Assembly: GCA_038501195.1 (NCBI GenBank)
Contig: JBBPUQ010000011.1
Coordinates: 1,178,001-1,242,000 of the forward strand
Length of the DNA stretch: 64,000 nt
Reading direction: 5' to 3'
Source: Nemania diffusa
Lineage: Eukaryota > Ascomycota > Sordariomycetes > Xylariales > Xylariaceae
Part shown: one piece after another, positions 36,760 through 49,300 of the stretch
How the letters are laid out: each line of letters opens with the position of its first letter
How positions within the stretch are numbered: position 1 is the stretch's first letter
Program-made: the position numbers and the translations under genes
The notes under the pieces: generated by a model
Databases searched by the model: none
The model's input: the letters and a program-made list of their open reading frames with translations, nothing else
Told to the model about the DNA's origin: nothing

Positions 36760-38100
36760 TTTCGGTTTCGTTTCTTGGGGCTTTGACGACTGATGAATTC
36801 TCCCTTACCGCGATGATGAGAGTACTTATATTCTTCACTCTTGCTCTGGTTCAGTGAGTCATTGATTGTGAGATTTCGGGTCAGCGCGGATGATGAGCGG
36901 TCTGAATAAGAGTGAATGAGTGTAAGATGAGCTCCCTAGCCGATCTTGCCGCGCTCCGGATGGATGTGTGCTAGCTGGATGGATACCTAGTCTATGCTCT
37001 TTTCTGCAATGCTGAGGGTCACGCTGCATATTGACGATACACCCCAGTCGACAAGCTTAAGAGCACCTGCGTATAATAACTATGAGTACCTAGACAGGCG
37101 TATCGCACCGGGATGTTTTTTTTTCTATTATAAAGCAATCGAATAGAAAACTCGTCACCGAATTTCTAAGAATGATGACAGAGTCCGAGATTTTCTCGCC
37201 TTAACTGTGACTACTATAGACCGATACCCGACCGTTGCCGAGGATGAGTAGTATTTACTATCAAAACACGGACATTACTATTATCATTTCCAACCCCTTT
37301 CACTAGCCATACCTAAATGTAGTCATAGACCTTACAAGTTCTAAAACAATATTATATTAGAGATGCTACATGATCAAAACCTATCGTTTTAAGGTTGAAT
37401 AAGACTACTCCCTTAATTCGTTAGTGATGGCTATCTAGAAGTCAATATAATTTCCATGCGTGCGAACATGCTATATCCTCTTTATGAATTGTTATCGCCC
37501 TTAACGCCGCAGTCTCCGTAATGCTCTCCCTTGTCGATAGATAGACTACCAAATGGAGAGGAGTGTTTCTTATGGTACTTAATGCCGATACTATTCATGC
37601 ATTCTAAGATGACGGTTCCTCCCTCGTCCTTCTTCAGTGGCCGTATTTATAGTTATTATTTTATCGCTTGGGCGATCCCTGGCCTTGACTCTCCATGTTT
37701 GTAGGGAAATTTTGTGGTTAACTTCCTCGGGCATCATCCCAACATGAGGGGATAGTGGCCTAGGCAGAAAGAAATGACTACATTTTTCGGCAGAGAGGAG
37801 GTATGCTCTATCAATACAGCGTGCTGGTTTCGCTCGGATAAGTTAGGTTGGTCGATGTATGGAGCGTCCACCCACATAATACTATCTGTATCACATATGT
37901 TGCGCAATGCGGCGCCCAGGTTCTATCCTGAACTCTTGCCTTTTAAGTGTAATGTCATCAACTGATATAATTTACTCTATGCCCATGATAACGCCGTATA
38001 AGGTTGGATCAGGTCACTCTAGCGGCTATCAAGTAATAGACAGACGAGAAGATTGTAAAAAGGGATAAATAATATCATTACTAATAACACCCATTTAGCA
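36760..38100. other. Intergenic, no gene recognised
   Basis: A+T-rich spacer containing the promoter side of the NTF2-like gene and the 3' flank of the HET pseudogene. Only short chance frames were seen. Confidence 0.45.
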
Positions 38101-40436
38101 TTATATTATAACCACTTCAGATTTCGGTATCTGAGACCACCAGCCTATCGTATCAGAAATTTTTACTTCAAAAAATCCTATTCGTTGGTAAGTGCGTTCC
38201 TGTTCAGTACGCGCCAAAATAAGCCCATGTATACACATCCAATCCCTGCCAATCCATATACAATAAACTTCATTACGAAAAAGGAAATCATCATCCATCC
38301 ACACAGCAGGCGATGTCAGTGTTAATCCTTCATCATTGATTCTAAATGAAATTTTGTATTCTTCTCGATCGGAGGTTTGAGCCGGCACCACTATACCACG
38401 CATCAAAGAGGCGTGTAGTGTTAATGATCCGCTTGTTACAGCCCCGTATTGATTGCGCCGGTCTACGTCCATTTGAACATTGATGATCGAAGCCTCCGAT
38501 TTCACATCGTGAGCAAGACTGTAACGGACGGCCGAGTCTTGGGAAGCCCAAGACCAAGACGGGCAGCGGTAAGTCGATGATTTCTTCCCGGGTCCCTTTC
38601 GCTTCCAACAGAGTCCATAGACCAACGATTCGCGCCAGAGCCCAGCGACATATTTCCACTGCCATCGGATATTTATAGCTTCTGCAAGACCACTAATAGC
38701 TACTAACTTGTCACTCGTCTTGGTAAGCTTAAGCTCGCTATACGTCTCCACCAGTTCGCGATGCCAAACTCGGGGTCTGTCACGTTCGTGGGCGATATCC
38801 CTTGCGTATAGGTACTGATCAGCTAAGGAAGTCCCGTCTTGCCGCTCAAGCCTATCCTCGTATTTGTCCCCGTGGGGACACATCCAAAAAATCTGAGATT
38901 GTGTATAGTATAGTGTGCGTGGAGAGAGAAGATGTTCTTGTAAGCACCAGGCCCTGGTGGAGAGCGGGCCGTGATACACGTAACGTGCTCGTAGCCCCTT
39001 TCCCTTCAGATCCTCGAAGAAGTATAATGTAGAACGCCTCCCATCGCGAAACCGGTTGTTGATCCGTATTAGGCTGTGGGGTAAATAGTCCTCAAGGTGG
39101 GATGTAGACTTGCTGTTAAAAAGACCTTGTGTAGCAGAGTCGCTCGAGCAGGCGGCAATAGTAAGGAGTGAACCTTTGAAGATGCCTGCCATTTTTGACC
39201 CTTCACCAGCCCAATCGTTTTCATCATCTTGAACAATACATAGAGCATCGATCCAAATATACCTGATTCTTAATTGCTGTGCAACAAAGATGGCATCACG
39301 GAGTGTGGCCGGCAATTTAGAAGGGTCAAAGCTTATCTCACGATCTCGAAGGTTACTTTTTGTTGTAATCCAATACCGGTTTGAGTGTGTGCCCCAGCAG
39401 TAGCTTAAAGTACAGTATACATCTGGTTCAAAGTCGACACTGCGAGTATTTCTAAGCGCAATCCGGCCAGCACCACCCAGCATTGGAGCCAAGTCGATTA
39501 ACCTCGATGGTAGATCGTTAGGTTGCACGGAGTATTGATCACGTTCCCCTCGGTTATTGCAACAATTGCCAAGCCACAACCGGGCTATGTCAAATGAGAG
39601 ATCAGATCGTGTGTTGGTGAGTAAGTGCCGTCGCCAGGGCACCCCAACTTTAACAGCAGGGTCAAACTCGTTCGTGAAGCAACTCAAAATTTTCTCTAAG
39701 GTATTAATAAATGTAGAAAAATGCGATATACCGTCGAAATACAGATCGTAACTCACACGACAAACCTCGTCGCCATTGCTATCGGCATCAACCACAACAG
39801 CTTGGCCGCGTCTCAAAATGAGACTACACCTACTCCTTCCCCGCCCCCAAAGCAAGGATAAACCAACTTCTTCCCGATAGCATGCGGCATAAACTACAGC
39901 CAGGGTTGTGATTTAGTACCTTAGTAATTAGGACTAATTTAGTATTACTAGATTAGTACTTACTTTAGTACTGATTTTTTAAGTACTAAGCTAGTATTAG
40001 TATTATTTCGAAAATATTAATACTAAGTATTAAAATATTCACTTATATAAGCTATAAACGCTTATATATAAAAATAATTACCTAAGTAAATCAGGTGGTT
40101 TGTGCGCAGCTGTGGCTTTATAATATAAGCAGTTAAAATAGTGGCTAAACAGTAAATTTTAATACTTAGTATTTAGTACTAGTATTTCTTAGTATTTTAG
40201 TATTAGTATTAGTACTCACTAGTACTAAACTAAGTTAGTCTTAGTACTGACTAATACTAAATTAGTATTACTAAATCACAACCCTAACTACAGCTCTTTG
40301 CAGACTCTACTAATTCGCTAAGCGGCAGGTGCCGATACCCAGGTTCAGACATGATGTCTTCAGCATTAATCTCCCTGCAAATCTGGCAGAGGGTATTGTC
40401 GGGAGGAATGTCGTCTACGTTCGTGAAATGCCCGTG
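38101..40436 (-). pseudogene. HET-domain (heterokaryon incompatibility) gene split by a MITE
   Basis: The main frame, from about 39892 down to the stop at 38101, encodes a typical HET domain: CTLSYCWGT, LPATLRDAIFVAQQLRIRYI, WIDALCIVQDDENDW, then FKGSLLTIAACSS, with the usual C-terminal region (RAWCLQEHLLSPRTLYY, FWMCPHG). HET proteins trigger cell death on non-self recognition. The expected N-terminal block lies beyond the transposon, at 40436-40295, reading LCQICREIN, then YRHLPLSELVESAKSCSLC, where homologues have Cys pairs and an SA..GC.LC motif. A 386 bp MITE (39901-40286) sits between the two parts. After conceptual removal of the MITE and one target copy, the two halves are in different frames, and the main frame has no ATG before the HET domain. 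The gene is therefore probably inactive. An upstream exon may exist, since no start codon precedes the Cys block. Confidence 0.85.
39901..40286. mobile_element. hAT-type MITE, copy 2 (386 bp), inside the HET gene
   Basis: The ends are CAGGGTTGTGATTTAGTA and TACTAAATCACAACCCTA (last base G to A). The flanking 8 bp target duplication ACTACAGC is perfect (39893-39900 and 40287-40294). It is an inverted copy of 6253-6720, nearly identical in the outer 80 bases and shorter inside. Confidence 0.9.
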
Positions 40437-42292
40437 TTAATGTCAAGTATGCCGATTTCTGATTCCTCCATCCACTACATATGAGCTGCCATCTCCTCCA
40501 ATCAGAAGCTTTTTTAAGACCCACTTTGTCACTCAACTTAAAGTTGCAGGTATCTCAAAGTTTACTCTTTTTAATAAATACCTACTTCGCGTCTTATTGT
40601 TAGGGGGGCAGTGCCATAGCCCCTCCTTTTAAGTAAATAATCATAGATACCTTAACGCATATGACTGGTTACCTTCTCCATAACCCTATTTATAAATATA
40701 TGAAGCATACCTAAGATGAATCGATTTAGAGAGTCGACCGTGTAAGGTTAGGTTTCTGGCTGTGTACGTTGTTATTAATATATCGATGACTTATTCCATC
40801 TTCTAACTAGTAAGGGCCACTCTTCAAGGCAAAAAAGTAAAGGGGTTAGGAATCAATGAATAAGGACAGATATTCCTAAGAAAAAGGCATAACGCCGCAT
40901 CTAATGAGTAAAGTCGCTACCCAAGATCCATATTCGATCTCACCATAATGATACGGTCAGATATACGGTGCAGACTCTCTACAGGAATCTATGGAGTCTG
41001 CAGGTTAGTGGTACGTACCATGTACCAGCTGGCATGTTAGTGCTACCTGCCGAGGTATTAGCACTCCTACAAACAATTAGATCTCTGTCATCACTACTAA
41101 TTCTACCCATACCCTTAGAGCACTTCATTACATACATACTATTTTCGTGATACCTTAAATATAATACAGAAATAACTAATAGAGTAGTATTTAATCTACA
41201 TTGCGTTTCGCAGTTTTTAAATTTACTATCGTGCCATCCCATCATGGATAGGGTTTGCGAAAACCCAACCCATAGGCAACTACTAAAGCCTATAAATCCT
41301 TAGCGGGCGCGTTATCACATAGTATAGGCTTTTCATAATATTATAGGGATCCTCTCAGCCTAAAAGGTCTGCCTGGTAATTTAGTTTTGTGGGGTTTTCG
41401 AATTGAGAGAGAACTCAGCCTTATTGGTGAGATATATTCATGCAGCGTGATTGGGGCGTCATAGCGGTGAGAATCGGCGACCATTGCATCTCCATGCTAG
41501 TTGAGTGGCTGAGACTGATATTGATCCTTGTATGATTCCGACGGACGGAAGTATTAGACGAGCAGTTAAATCCATACTCGTTGCAATGGTTATGGAACCA
41601 GATATACGTACTACCAATGGGGAGTATACCCGAATGCGCCATTTGTCGAAGATGAGCTTTGTCTTCGGAAAGTGGTGTGATAGCATAATCATGGAGCAAT
41701 GTGAATTCAGGTTATATTATAAATTTCAGCTCTCCTTGCGCCCTGCATCTCGTCAAAAGGGGCGTCCCGCATAGGTTTATTGATTAAATGGCTTCCTCCA
41801 AGGTGGTATGTGTGCTACCCCGAGGGCGAATGTCTCGTCATGATAAAGATCGAGGTACATTGAGGCCATTTGAGGACGAATAGATGTTGTCCAGTATCGC
41901 AGCCAGTCTCGGACTCTTGATGAATATCGACTAATTCAACGATGATCTTGCCCAAGATATCTTTCGGTTAAGCAAGAAGGCAACACTCTTGCATCAACAA
42001 TAACCTACCTTACTAATATTGTGCACCTTCGGATAGATAGTCAAAATGATGAAGTGTCTCGCATACTCGACATGAGATAGCGGTGAAGGGTCCCTCCGGG
42101 AGGGCATATTGAAATATATATTCTAAATGTAGGCCGAGGCGAAGATCTTAAGATTATATATAATTCGAAATCCACTGCATCGAAGAGATGAAACGTTGAG
42201 AAACTAAACCAAAGATTAAAGAACTAGAGGCAACAAATATTGTGCTTTTCTATCTCCTGAGCTACGATAACATCAACGTATTTGTTACCGCA
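40437..42292. other. Intergenic, no gene recognised
   Basis: A+T-rich spacer. Overlapping open frames on both strands at 41421-41774 (77-92 codons) have no recognisable domain. The right end is the presumed promoter of the tyrosinase gene; no specific site could be assigned. Confidence 0.4.
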
Positions 42293-44861
42293 ATGTATGC
42301 AATTACAGGTATCAAGGCGGGAGCAACCGGTCCTGCAGTTCCTCTTCGCCTGGAAGTCGACACCTGGTATCCTGGTAAAACGAAAACGCATTTGATGCAG
42401 AACAGCTTATTCCTCCATGCCCTTATATTCCTTCAGAAGAAAGATCCCGCGGAAAAACTCTCCTTCTTTCAAATTGCTGGTCTGTATCAACTGAGAAATG
42501 ATCTCCTCCTCGTCGTTGAATATTGACATGCTATACTACAGGGATACACGGAATGCCCTACAAACCATGGGACGAGGATACCCAGCCTATAACTGCCGAT
42601 AGCGGCTACTGTACCCACAATAGCCTCCTGTTTCCAACCTGGCACCGTCCATACATGCTTCTATACGAGGTAAGCACAGCCCATGGTTCCACTAACTAAA
42701 CGATATATAGCTGATTTTCTGGAACAGCAAGTCTTGTACGAGATTATGACAAAGGAAGTTATTCTAGAGCTACCAGAGTCCGATAGGGAAGATTGGACTG
42801 ATGCTGCTAATACCTGGCGTCTCCCTTATTGGGATTGGGCGCAGAAGAAGAGTCGTGAGGGCAAAGACACGACAATCTACGATCTTCCGTTGATCACAAA
42901 GGACCAAAAAGTTAGCGTTATCAACCTAAAGAATCCCGCCGCAACGATCGAGATCACGAATCCTATGTACCAATTCACGATGCCTAAGGGCGAAGCTATG
43001 GGGCTACATGGAATAAGCGATGTGAGAGAAGGTGATGATGTGCTTCCTGTGGGTGGACGTCCTTAGTATTTCTATTTTTAACATAACCTTATCTAAGAAA
43101 GATCTAACCAAACCCTCGCAGTTCTCAAAATCAGTAGGCACATCCCGCTGGGCTCTTTACGACCCCGACGTCAAAACAGCCTCAACCAACTGGGTTGACG
43201 GCGTAGTTGACAACAGCAAAGCCGCCGACGCACTTGACAAGCACGAGTGGTACATAAAGACACATGACCAGGTGCCGATAGCCGAGATGGTATATCGCCT
43301 CTATGTCCCAGGTTATATCAAGAATTTTACACAGTTCGCCACCACCAAATATTATAAGGAGCATGAAGACGACCCTGAGAGTTTCCTGAGCTTAGAGTAT
43401 ATTCACAATAATATCCATAACTGGGTTGGCGGGCTCGACGGGTATAGCGGTCACATGGCTGAAGTAGCGGTAGCTGGATTCGATCCCATTTTCTACATGC
43501 ATCATGCGTAAGTTGTCTCATATTACTTCCTATTTTCTCCAACTCACAATCTTTGCCCAAGCTTACAGCCTCATATCTCGAACTCGTATCATTCACTAAC
43601 AACGCCCTAATGTAAAGTAACGTCGATCGCCAATTCGCTCTCTGGCAAGCCGTTAACCAGAAGGACGAAGAACGCAATTGGTTCCAAAGGGAAGACGAGC
43701 AACTCAAGGACGACGGCACATGGAATATAAAAGAGGGCGAAATTGATACTCCTTCAACCCCTCTGGCCCCCTTCCACGTGGATACTAAGGGGACTTACTT
43801 CACGTCGGACAACATAAGGGACTGGATGAAATGGAACTACTCCTATCCGGAGCTACAGCCGTGGTTAGACAAATACAAGAAGGACGGCAAATTCGACGTC
43901 GACTTATACATCATTGATGTCCAGAAACAGATCAAGGATTTATATGGTCCTAAAGTTGATTTATATCGTCCTAAAGCTGAGGATTTTCCCTCTGGAGGGA
44001 GTATGGAGGGTACGGCGACAGCTTCGGCTAAGGCATTGGCTCCAAATTTGGGATGGAAGAGGTGGGGTCTGGATGCCATCGTCAATATTGTTTATGATCC
44101 GTTCGTATTTCGTCTTCTCGCCCGAATAAGAAATCGATTGACTACATGCTAACTAGAAGTTCAAAACTAAGGTTCGCCTTCGACGGCGCTCCATACACGC
44201 TATACCTGTTCATTGGCGATCCCAGCCAGTTGGCCCTCGATGACCCTAGTCAGCTAAACGAGCACATTCAGCATGTCGGATTCGTCTACACCTTTAGCAA
44301 CCCCATCTTGCCCCAACCGAATATGCGCGGATGTCAAGGTTGTCGACGCAGGCAGGCCGAGGGAACCAAATCCAGAGCTCAAGTGCCGATCACTGGAGCA
44401 CTAATCGCCCGTTTTCGCAAAGACGGACAGCCAGGTTCGGGCCTCCCACACGGAATCACCCCCTTGCGAGGCTTGGAACCTGATACTGTGCAAACATACC
44501 TAAAGAATAATCTACATTGGAGGGTAATATCGGTAGGTAATCATTCTACGAGCTCTCATTATACCGTTCCTTCTTTCCTCCGTAAAATCCATATGTCTAC
44601 TGCCTAGAGGCCACCCTAGCCATAGGAAAACACTTTCATACTCTATCGCGAGAAATAATTAGTAGTTAACAGAGTTGGGGTAAATAGCACACTGGGCAAG
44701 GCCTGGACATCCCCCATGAAAACCCCTTCGTCAGCGTGTCAGTCTACCACCTTGATACTGGCGCCGATGACGGTAGGTATCGCCGCTTGAATGGGGCTAC
44801 TAATACCAGACCTGGGGGCCATGGATATAGTCTTCAAGGTCAGACATCGGTATCCATTTGA
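42293..44861 (+). CDS. Tyrosinase (type-3 copper oxidase)
   Basis: Exons 42293-42479, 42542-42669, 42728-43048, 43122-43507, 43618-44100, 44172-44532 and 44688-44861 join in frame to about 679 residues. Tyrosinase hydroxylates monophenols and oxidises diphenols to quinones, feeding melanin. CuA ligands are H65 (GIHG), H88 (with C86 of CTHN, the thioether Cys) and H97 (WHRPY). CuB ligands are H307 and H311 in [12 protein letters not shown], plus the histidines 339/340 of FYMHHANVDR. The C-terminal domain carries [25 protein letters not shown], the CxxC pair GCQGC and ITGALIARF. Intron 5 has a GTTCGT donor and a TGCTAAC branch. The last intron and exon rest on the fit of [21 protein letters not shown] to the family; the frame would otherwise stop at 44607. 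No signal peptide is seen, so the enzyme is probably intracellular. Confidence 0.9.
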
Positions 44862-46311
44862 GCGGGCCAACTTTCCACATGATATGGGACTCTATGGAGA
44901 ATATGTGGGGTTTTGTCGAGAATTGAATGGCAGATTGGCAGATATTACGGCCAGGGAGATTATGCTGGCCTTATCTGAAGTTTATGGTTTACATTTGAGT
45001 CAGTCTAGTTTATGACACGAGTTATGAATTTTACAAACTTTAAAACTATATTGTTTGCTATAATATATATATTATATATATTATAAACTTTAAAAAAGTA
45101 TATATGCTTTGCTTAAAATATATTTGTTAAACGTGTTTTAAAGTTTTAAAAATGGTAGGTTTGACTCCGATTGAGCTGCCGTTTTTGGCGGACTAAACCT
45201 TGACACAGGAACTCTAGGTGCAATCCTCTTTCCTGGCGCTGCTCCGGGCTGGTGATCTAGATCTGATTAAACTGGTATGAGACCTTCTGCGCTCCCGCCC
45301 TTCGTCGGATATCCTCGTACAATTTTCCCGAGGCGGTACTGACATTGACCGCCCCCTGAGATGCTCAACGGACCGGCTTTGCAGAAGTTCTCGTTTATGT
45401 CTGCGACGCCTGATGTCATCAATGCATTCTGGTGCACGCCTCTCACCTATGCGAAACATCTCTAAATACCAAGAGAAAATGTCGGTCGCAGAGATTTTCT
45501 AGACTGGCAAGGGATATATGATAAAATGAAAAGGAACTATTATATATAGCAAAATATTCGGCGACTGAAATTTGTTAAAGAAATCTTAAGGGAAAATGAA
45601 TTACCTACCATGTGAAGTATTTTTTGCACCCGGGCTTATCTACGCAGTAGTGGAGGGTGGGATTGGGCACCAATACATGACATAAGTATATGTAATTCTA
45701 GTGTAGAGAAGTAGGCTGCGACGTCTATCTATTCCGATATGTTGTAGCACTCGGACAGGGCGTCTCAGCCAATGGGGCCGACTGAAAAGCTGCATAGCCA
45801 GCTCCGATGACTCCTGAATCATATGTTGTTGGTATGTGGTCGTTCTGAAGAGATTTGAGATGACCATAAAGATTGAAGAACAACGAGCGATAAACCACGC
45901 GACAACTAGATTAGGTAAGAAAGGGTTGACCTGTGAAAGTCATGGTTGATGGGAACAAGCTGAGTTGCAGTCGGCGGCTGACGAAACAGCCACCAATGTC
46001 CAGCTGTAGATGTATCATGTTACACTCGTTACGCGTTTTCAAAATCAAGTTAAACCAATAACAGTCACCTTTGTGGGATGTTTACTTCTATCAAATGAAA
46101 TGATTGGCATGTGTGCGTACTATTCAGTTTGTTTACTATGATAGAGAGGCTGGCTGAGGCCCCCTTTATCCTATCCTTGACCTAGTGTACTTTCAACATT
46201 ACCAGACCTGAAAAGAAGCCGCGCTTGAGCCTCGAGGCTACAATAGCACCAATTTCTATCACGGCCGTAGGTGCTCGCCACTAGGGAGATAATTTCCTCG
46301 AAATTGATACT
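44862..46311. other. Spacer with open tail frame and A+T patch
   Basis: A protein-like frame (44791-45015, 74 codons) overlaps the end of the tyrosinase in a different phase. An A+T patch with a (TA)n palindrome lies at 45050-45090. Arg/Ser-rich minus-strand frames at 45214-45459 and 45640-45867 might be exons of a small gene, but no splice junction or domain supports it. Confidence 0.35.
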
Positions 46312-49300
46312 ATGACCTCAGCAGAAGAGATCGCAACGACGGCCATTTTTGAGGCTACTCATAAATGTGCCGAATTGATCATTCAAATCAAGGTGAAGTA
46401 CGATGAATCTATACTCACTCATTCTTTTGTTCCAGACGATGTTGGTTCTAGTTCAAACCCCGAAAATAACAAGCACTCCTTCCGCGACTTCATGGGTCTT
46501 TGGAATAGCTTCTGGTTTTGGATAGACTACACAGGAGCCCTCTCCCTCTTGGACTCGTCTTTGGACACAAGACTACGCGGCTTGCCTGATGTATCTGTTA
46601 TGGTGACTGACCTCCTAGGCATGGTCCTAAGAAACTTGCAGCTACGTAAGCCCTGCGCATCTTACCCTTCAAGTACTTTCCACTGTAATATTTATGAAAT
46701 TGGCTGCTGACAGGCGCCTCCCGCGTTTTAGTTGACGAAACGCCCAAGACTACATCAGTCAAACCTATTGACCAGGCGGATCCAGACCACGAAAAACTGC
46801 CATCTATCATAAGATGGGAACGTTTCGCGAAAGGTGTTGACTTTGCGCTGAACCGGTTACATTACCTAGGGGCAGTAATAAGGAGAGGTTCAGCCGAAAA
46901 ACTCCAATACAGCCTTACCACGTTTCTTTCAGAGAGCGATATTTTGTTTCACAAATATGCTGTATTGCTAGTCCATCGGAGGTTCCCTTCTGCCCGCAGA
47001 GGACTCTGTCAACAACTAGGAGGTTATATCGCCGTTCGCCGTCAAATGCTTTTTCAAAAACACCATCATGTAGAGAAGTTGACCTTAAGGCGGGTGCTCG
47101 CCAAATCACCTCTCGCCCAACAAGAGCTAAGCTTAGAGGAGAAGCCAGATACGGTCACAAACTTTTCACCCGGACAGAGGATTGTTGGCCAACTCAACGT
47201 TCCTACTAGTGGCATAACTGAGGCTTCACGACTAGATCCGCATGCCGCTGCTCTAAGACAAATCCATCTTCCCAAGAGACCAGCTCCGACAACACTCATC
47301 AGCACGGTGTCTGTATCACAGATAGACTCATTCGAGTACCCACCACGACCCAGAGCCAATCTGTGCGAAGGGAAAGTCCAATGTCCTTACTGCTTGATGT
47401 CCCTAGATAATATCAAGTTGCAAAATCAGGGGGACGAATATTGGAGACACCACGTTGACGAAGATCTAAAACCTTATTGCTGCTTATTTCCAGAGTGTAC
47501 CGAAGATGTTTTATTTTTCACAAGCTGCGAAGAGTGGAAATCACATATGGCGCTCACCCATTCAAGAGATTGGCCCCGAAAGGTTCACGCAGTCATTTGG
47601 TACTGTGATATCGACCACGAACCTCCGGAACAGTTCGATACCGAATGGGAGTGGAGGAGACACATGAAAGACCTCTCTTCACACCCCAAGCGAAACCTTC
47701 CCTCGCCGAGTACGGCCCAACTTGATGGCATGATGCCAAGGAAAAAGAAAAGAGTTCTGCGTGGTCGATTTGTTTGCCCTCTCTGTGAGCAGATCCCTCA
47801 CGAGATCCGTAATTCGGTAGAAAAAGCAAGGGACCAAATGCCAGATATGCAGGAGCTCCTTTTCGACCATATTGCAAGTCATATCAAGTCCCTCTCACTG
47901 ATGTCGTTGCCGTGCCTCGACATTGCTGGTGCATCTCCCAGAGAAAACCAGCAGTCAGTTTCGATAAAGAATTCTTATAACAGGTCCCTTAATGAGGGCT
48001 CCATACCTAAGCAGCCAAGTGGGATAGATTACCTCAGAGATATTTCTTTACCCTCCGTGGCATGGAGCCATGCCCCTCTCACAGCTCCCGATCCAGGAGT
48101 TGCCTGGGACATAGAAAACTCTGATTACAAACATCTGGATATACCTCTAGAGCAATTAGTTGATGAGTGGCTTGAAGTCTGGGCTACGTGGAAGGAAGGA
48201 AACGATCAAAGCTCTCGTGCAGCCCAAGAATCGGACCCAATTGTTGCTCGTCTTATAAAAGCACAAAAGGCCCATTACGAATCAAGGACATGGAGCTCTG
48301 ATTTAGAGCTCAAGGATGGTTCCGGACGGACCATGCTGTCCTTCGCAGCAGAGAGGGGTGAAGTGGCTTTAGTAAAGTCACTTCTTTCTCAGGCTGTGGA
48401 TATCGAGACAACGGATCAAACCGGCCGGACACCGCTTTTGTGGGCTGCTGCATGCGGAAAAGCAGAAGTTGTGAAGTTACTTATTGAAAGCGGTGCAGAG
48501 ATTGAAGCTATCGACCAAGAATATGGACGCACGCCATTCTTATGGGCTGCCGCCAGGGGCCATATGGCTGTTATAGAAGTGCTTTTGACGAGAGGTGCAT
48601 GTGTCGATGCTACTGACAATTCGGGCCGAACTCCGTTTAAGTTAGCCGCTCCAAAGGGAGATGCAGATATCCTGAACCTGCTTCTTGATGTTAGTGCTCA
48701 TATAGACATATATAACCACAGGCACGATCAAGAAACGATATCGTGGGCAGCTGCGACAGGCCATGAGTCAATCGTGAGGGATCTCCTTGATATAGGCACA
48801 AATATTGAGACAAGAGACAAGGAGCACCATCAGACGCCGCTATCGTGGGCAGCTGCGGGAGGTCATGAGTCAGTCGTGGAGCTTCTCCTTGAGAAAGGCT
48901 CAGAGATTGAAACAAGAGATAAGAAACACGGCCGGACACCGCTATCTCTAGCAGCTGAGGGTGGGTACATATCTGTTGTGATGCTTCTTCTCCAGAAAGG
49001 CTCAGATATTGAAGCAAGAGACAGGAAATATGGCCGGACACCGCTGTCATGGGCAGCTAAGAACGGGCATGTATCTGTCGTAGACGCTCTAGTAGAGTAT
49101 GACGCCAATATTGAGGCCTCGGACAAGGACCATGACCAGACGCCAATCTCATTTGCGGCTGAGAATGGCCACGAAGATGTTGTAGAGTTGCTCATTAAGA
49201 AAGGGGCTGATGTGCACGCCGCCGATCGAGATGGTCGAACGGCGCGCTCGCGGGCAGCGGAGAAGGGTCACGAAGCTATCGTAAAGCTTCTAACGTTAGA

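Noticed and set aside
36608..36838. 76-codon minus-strand frame over the start of the NTF2-like gene
   Set aside because: Another frame across the same exon encodes the family-like N-terminus MSSEAITPPSRRSQTARA.
39901..40286. MITE as an intron of the HET gene
   Set aside because: Its ends are transposon termini with a perfect 8 bp duplication, not GT-AG sites. Simple removal does not restore one frame.
48691..49195. Minus-strand frames of 110-119 codons opposite the ankyrin repeats
   Set aside because: Their repetitive sequence is only the antisense image of the ankyrin units.
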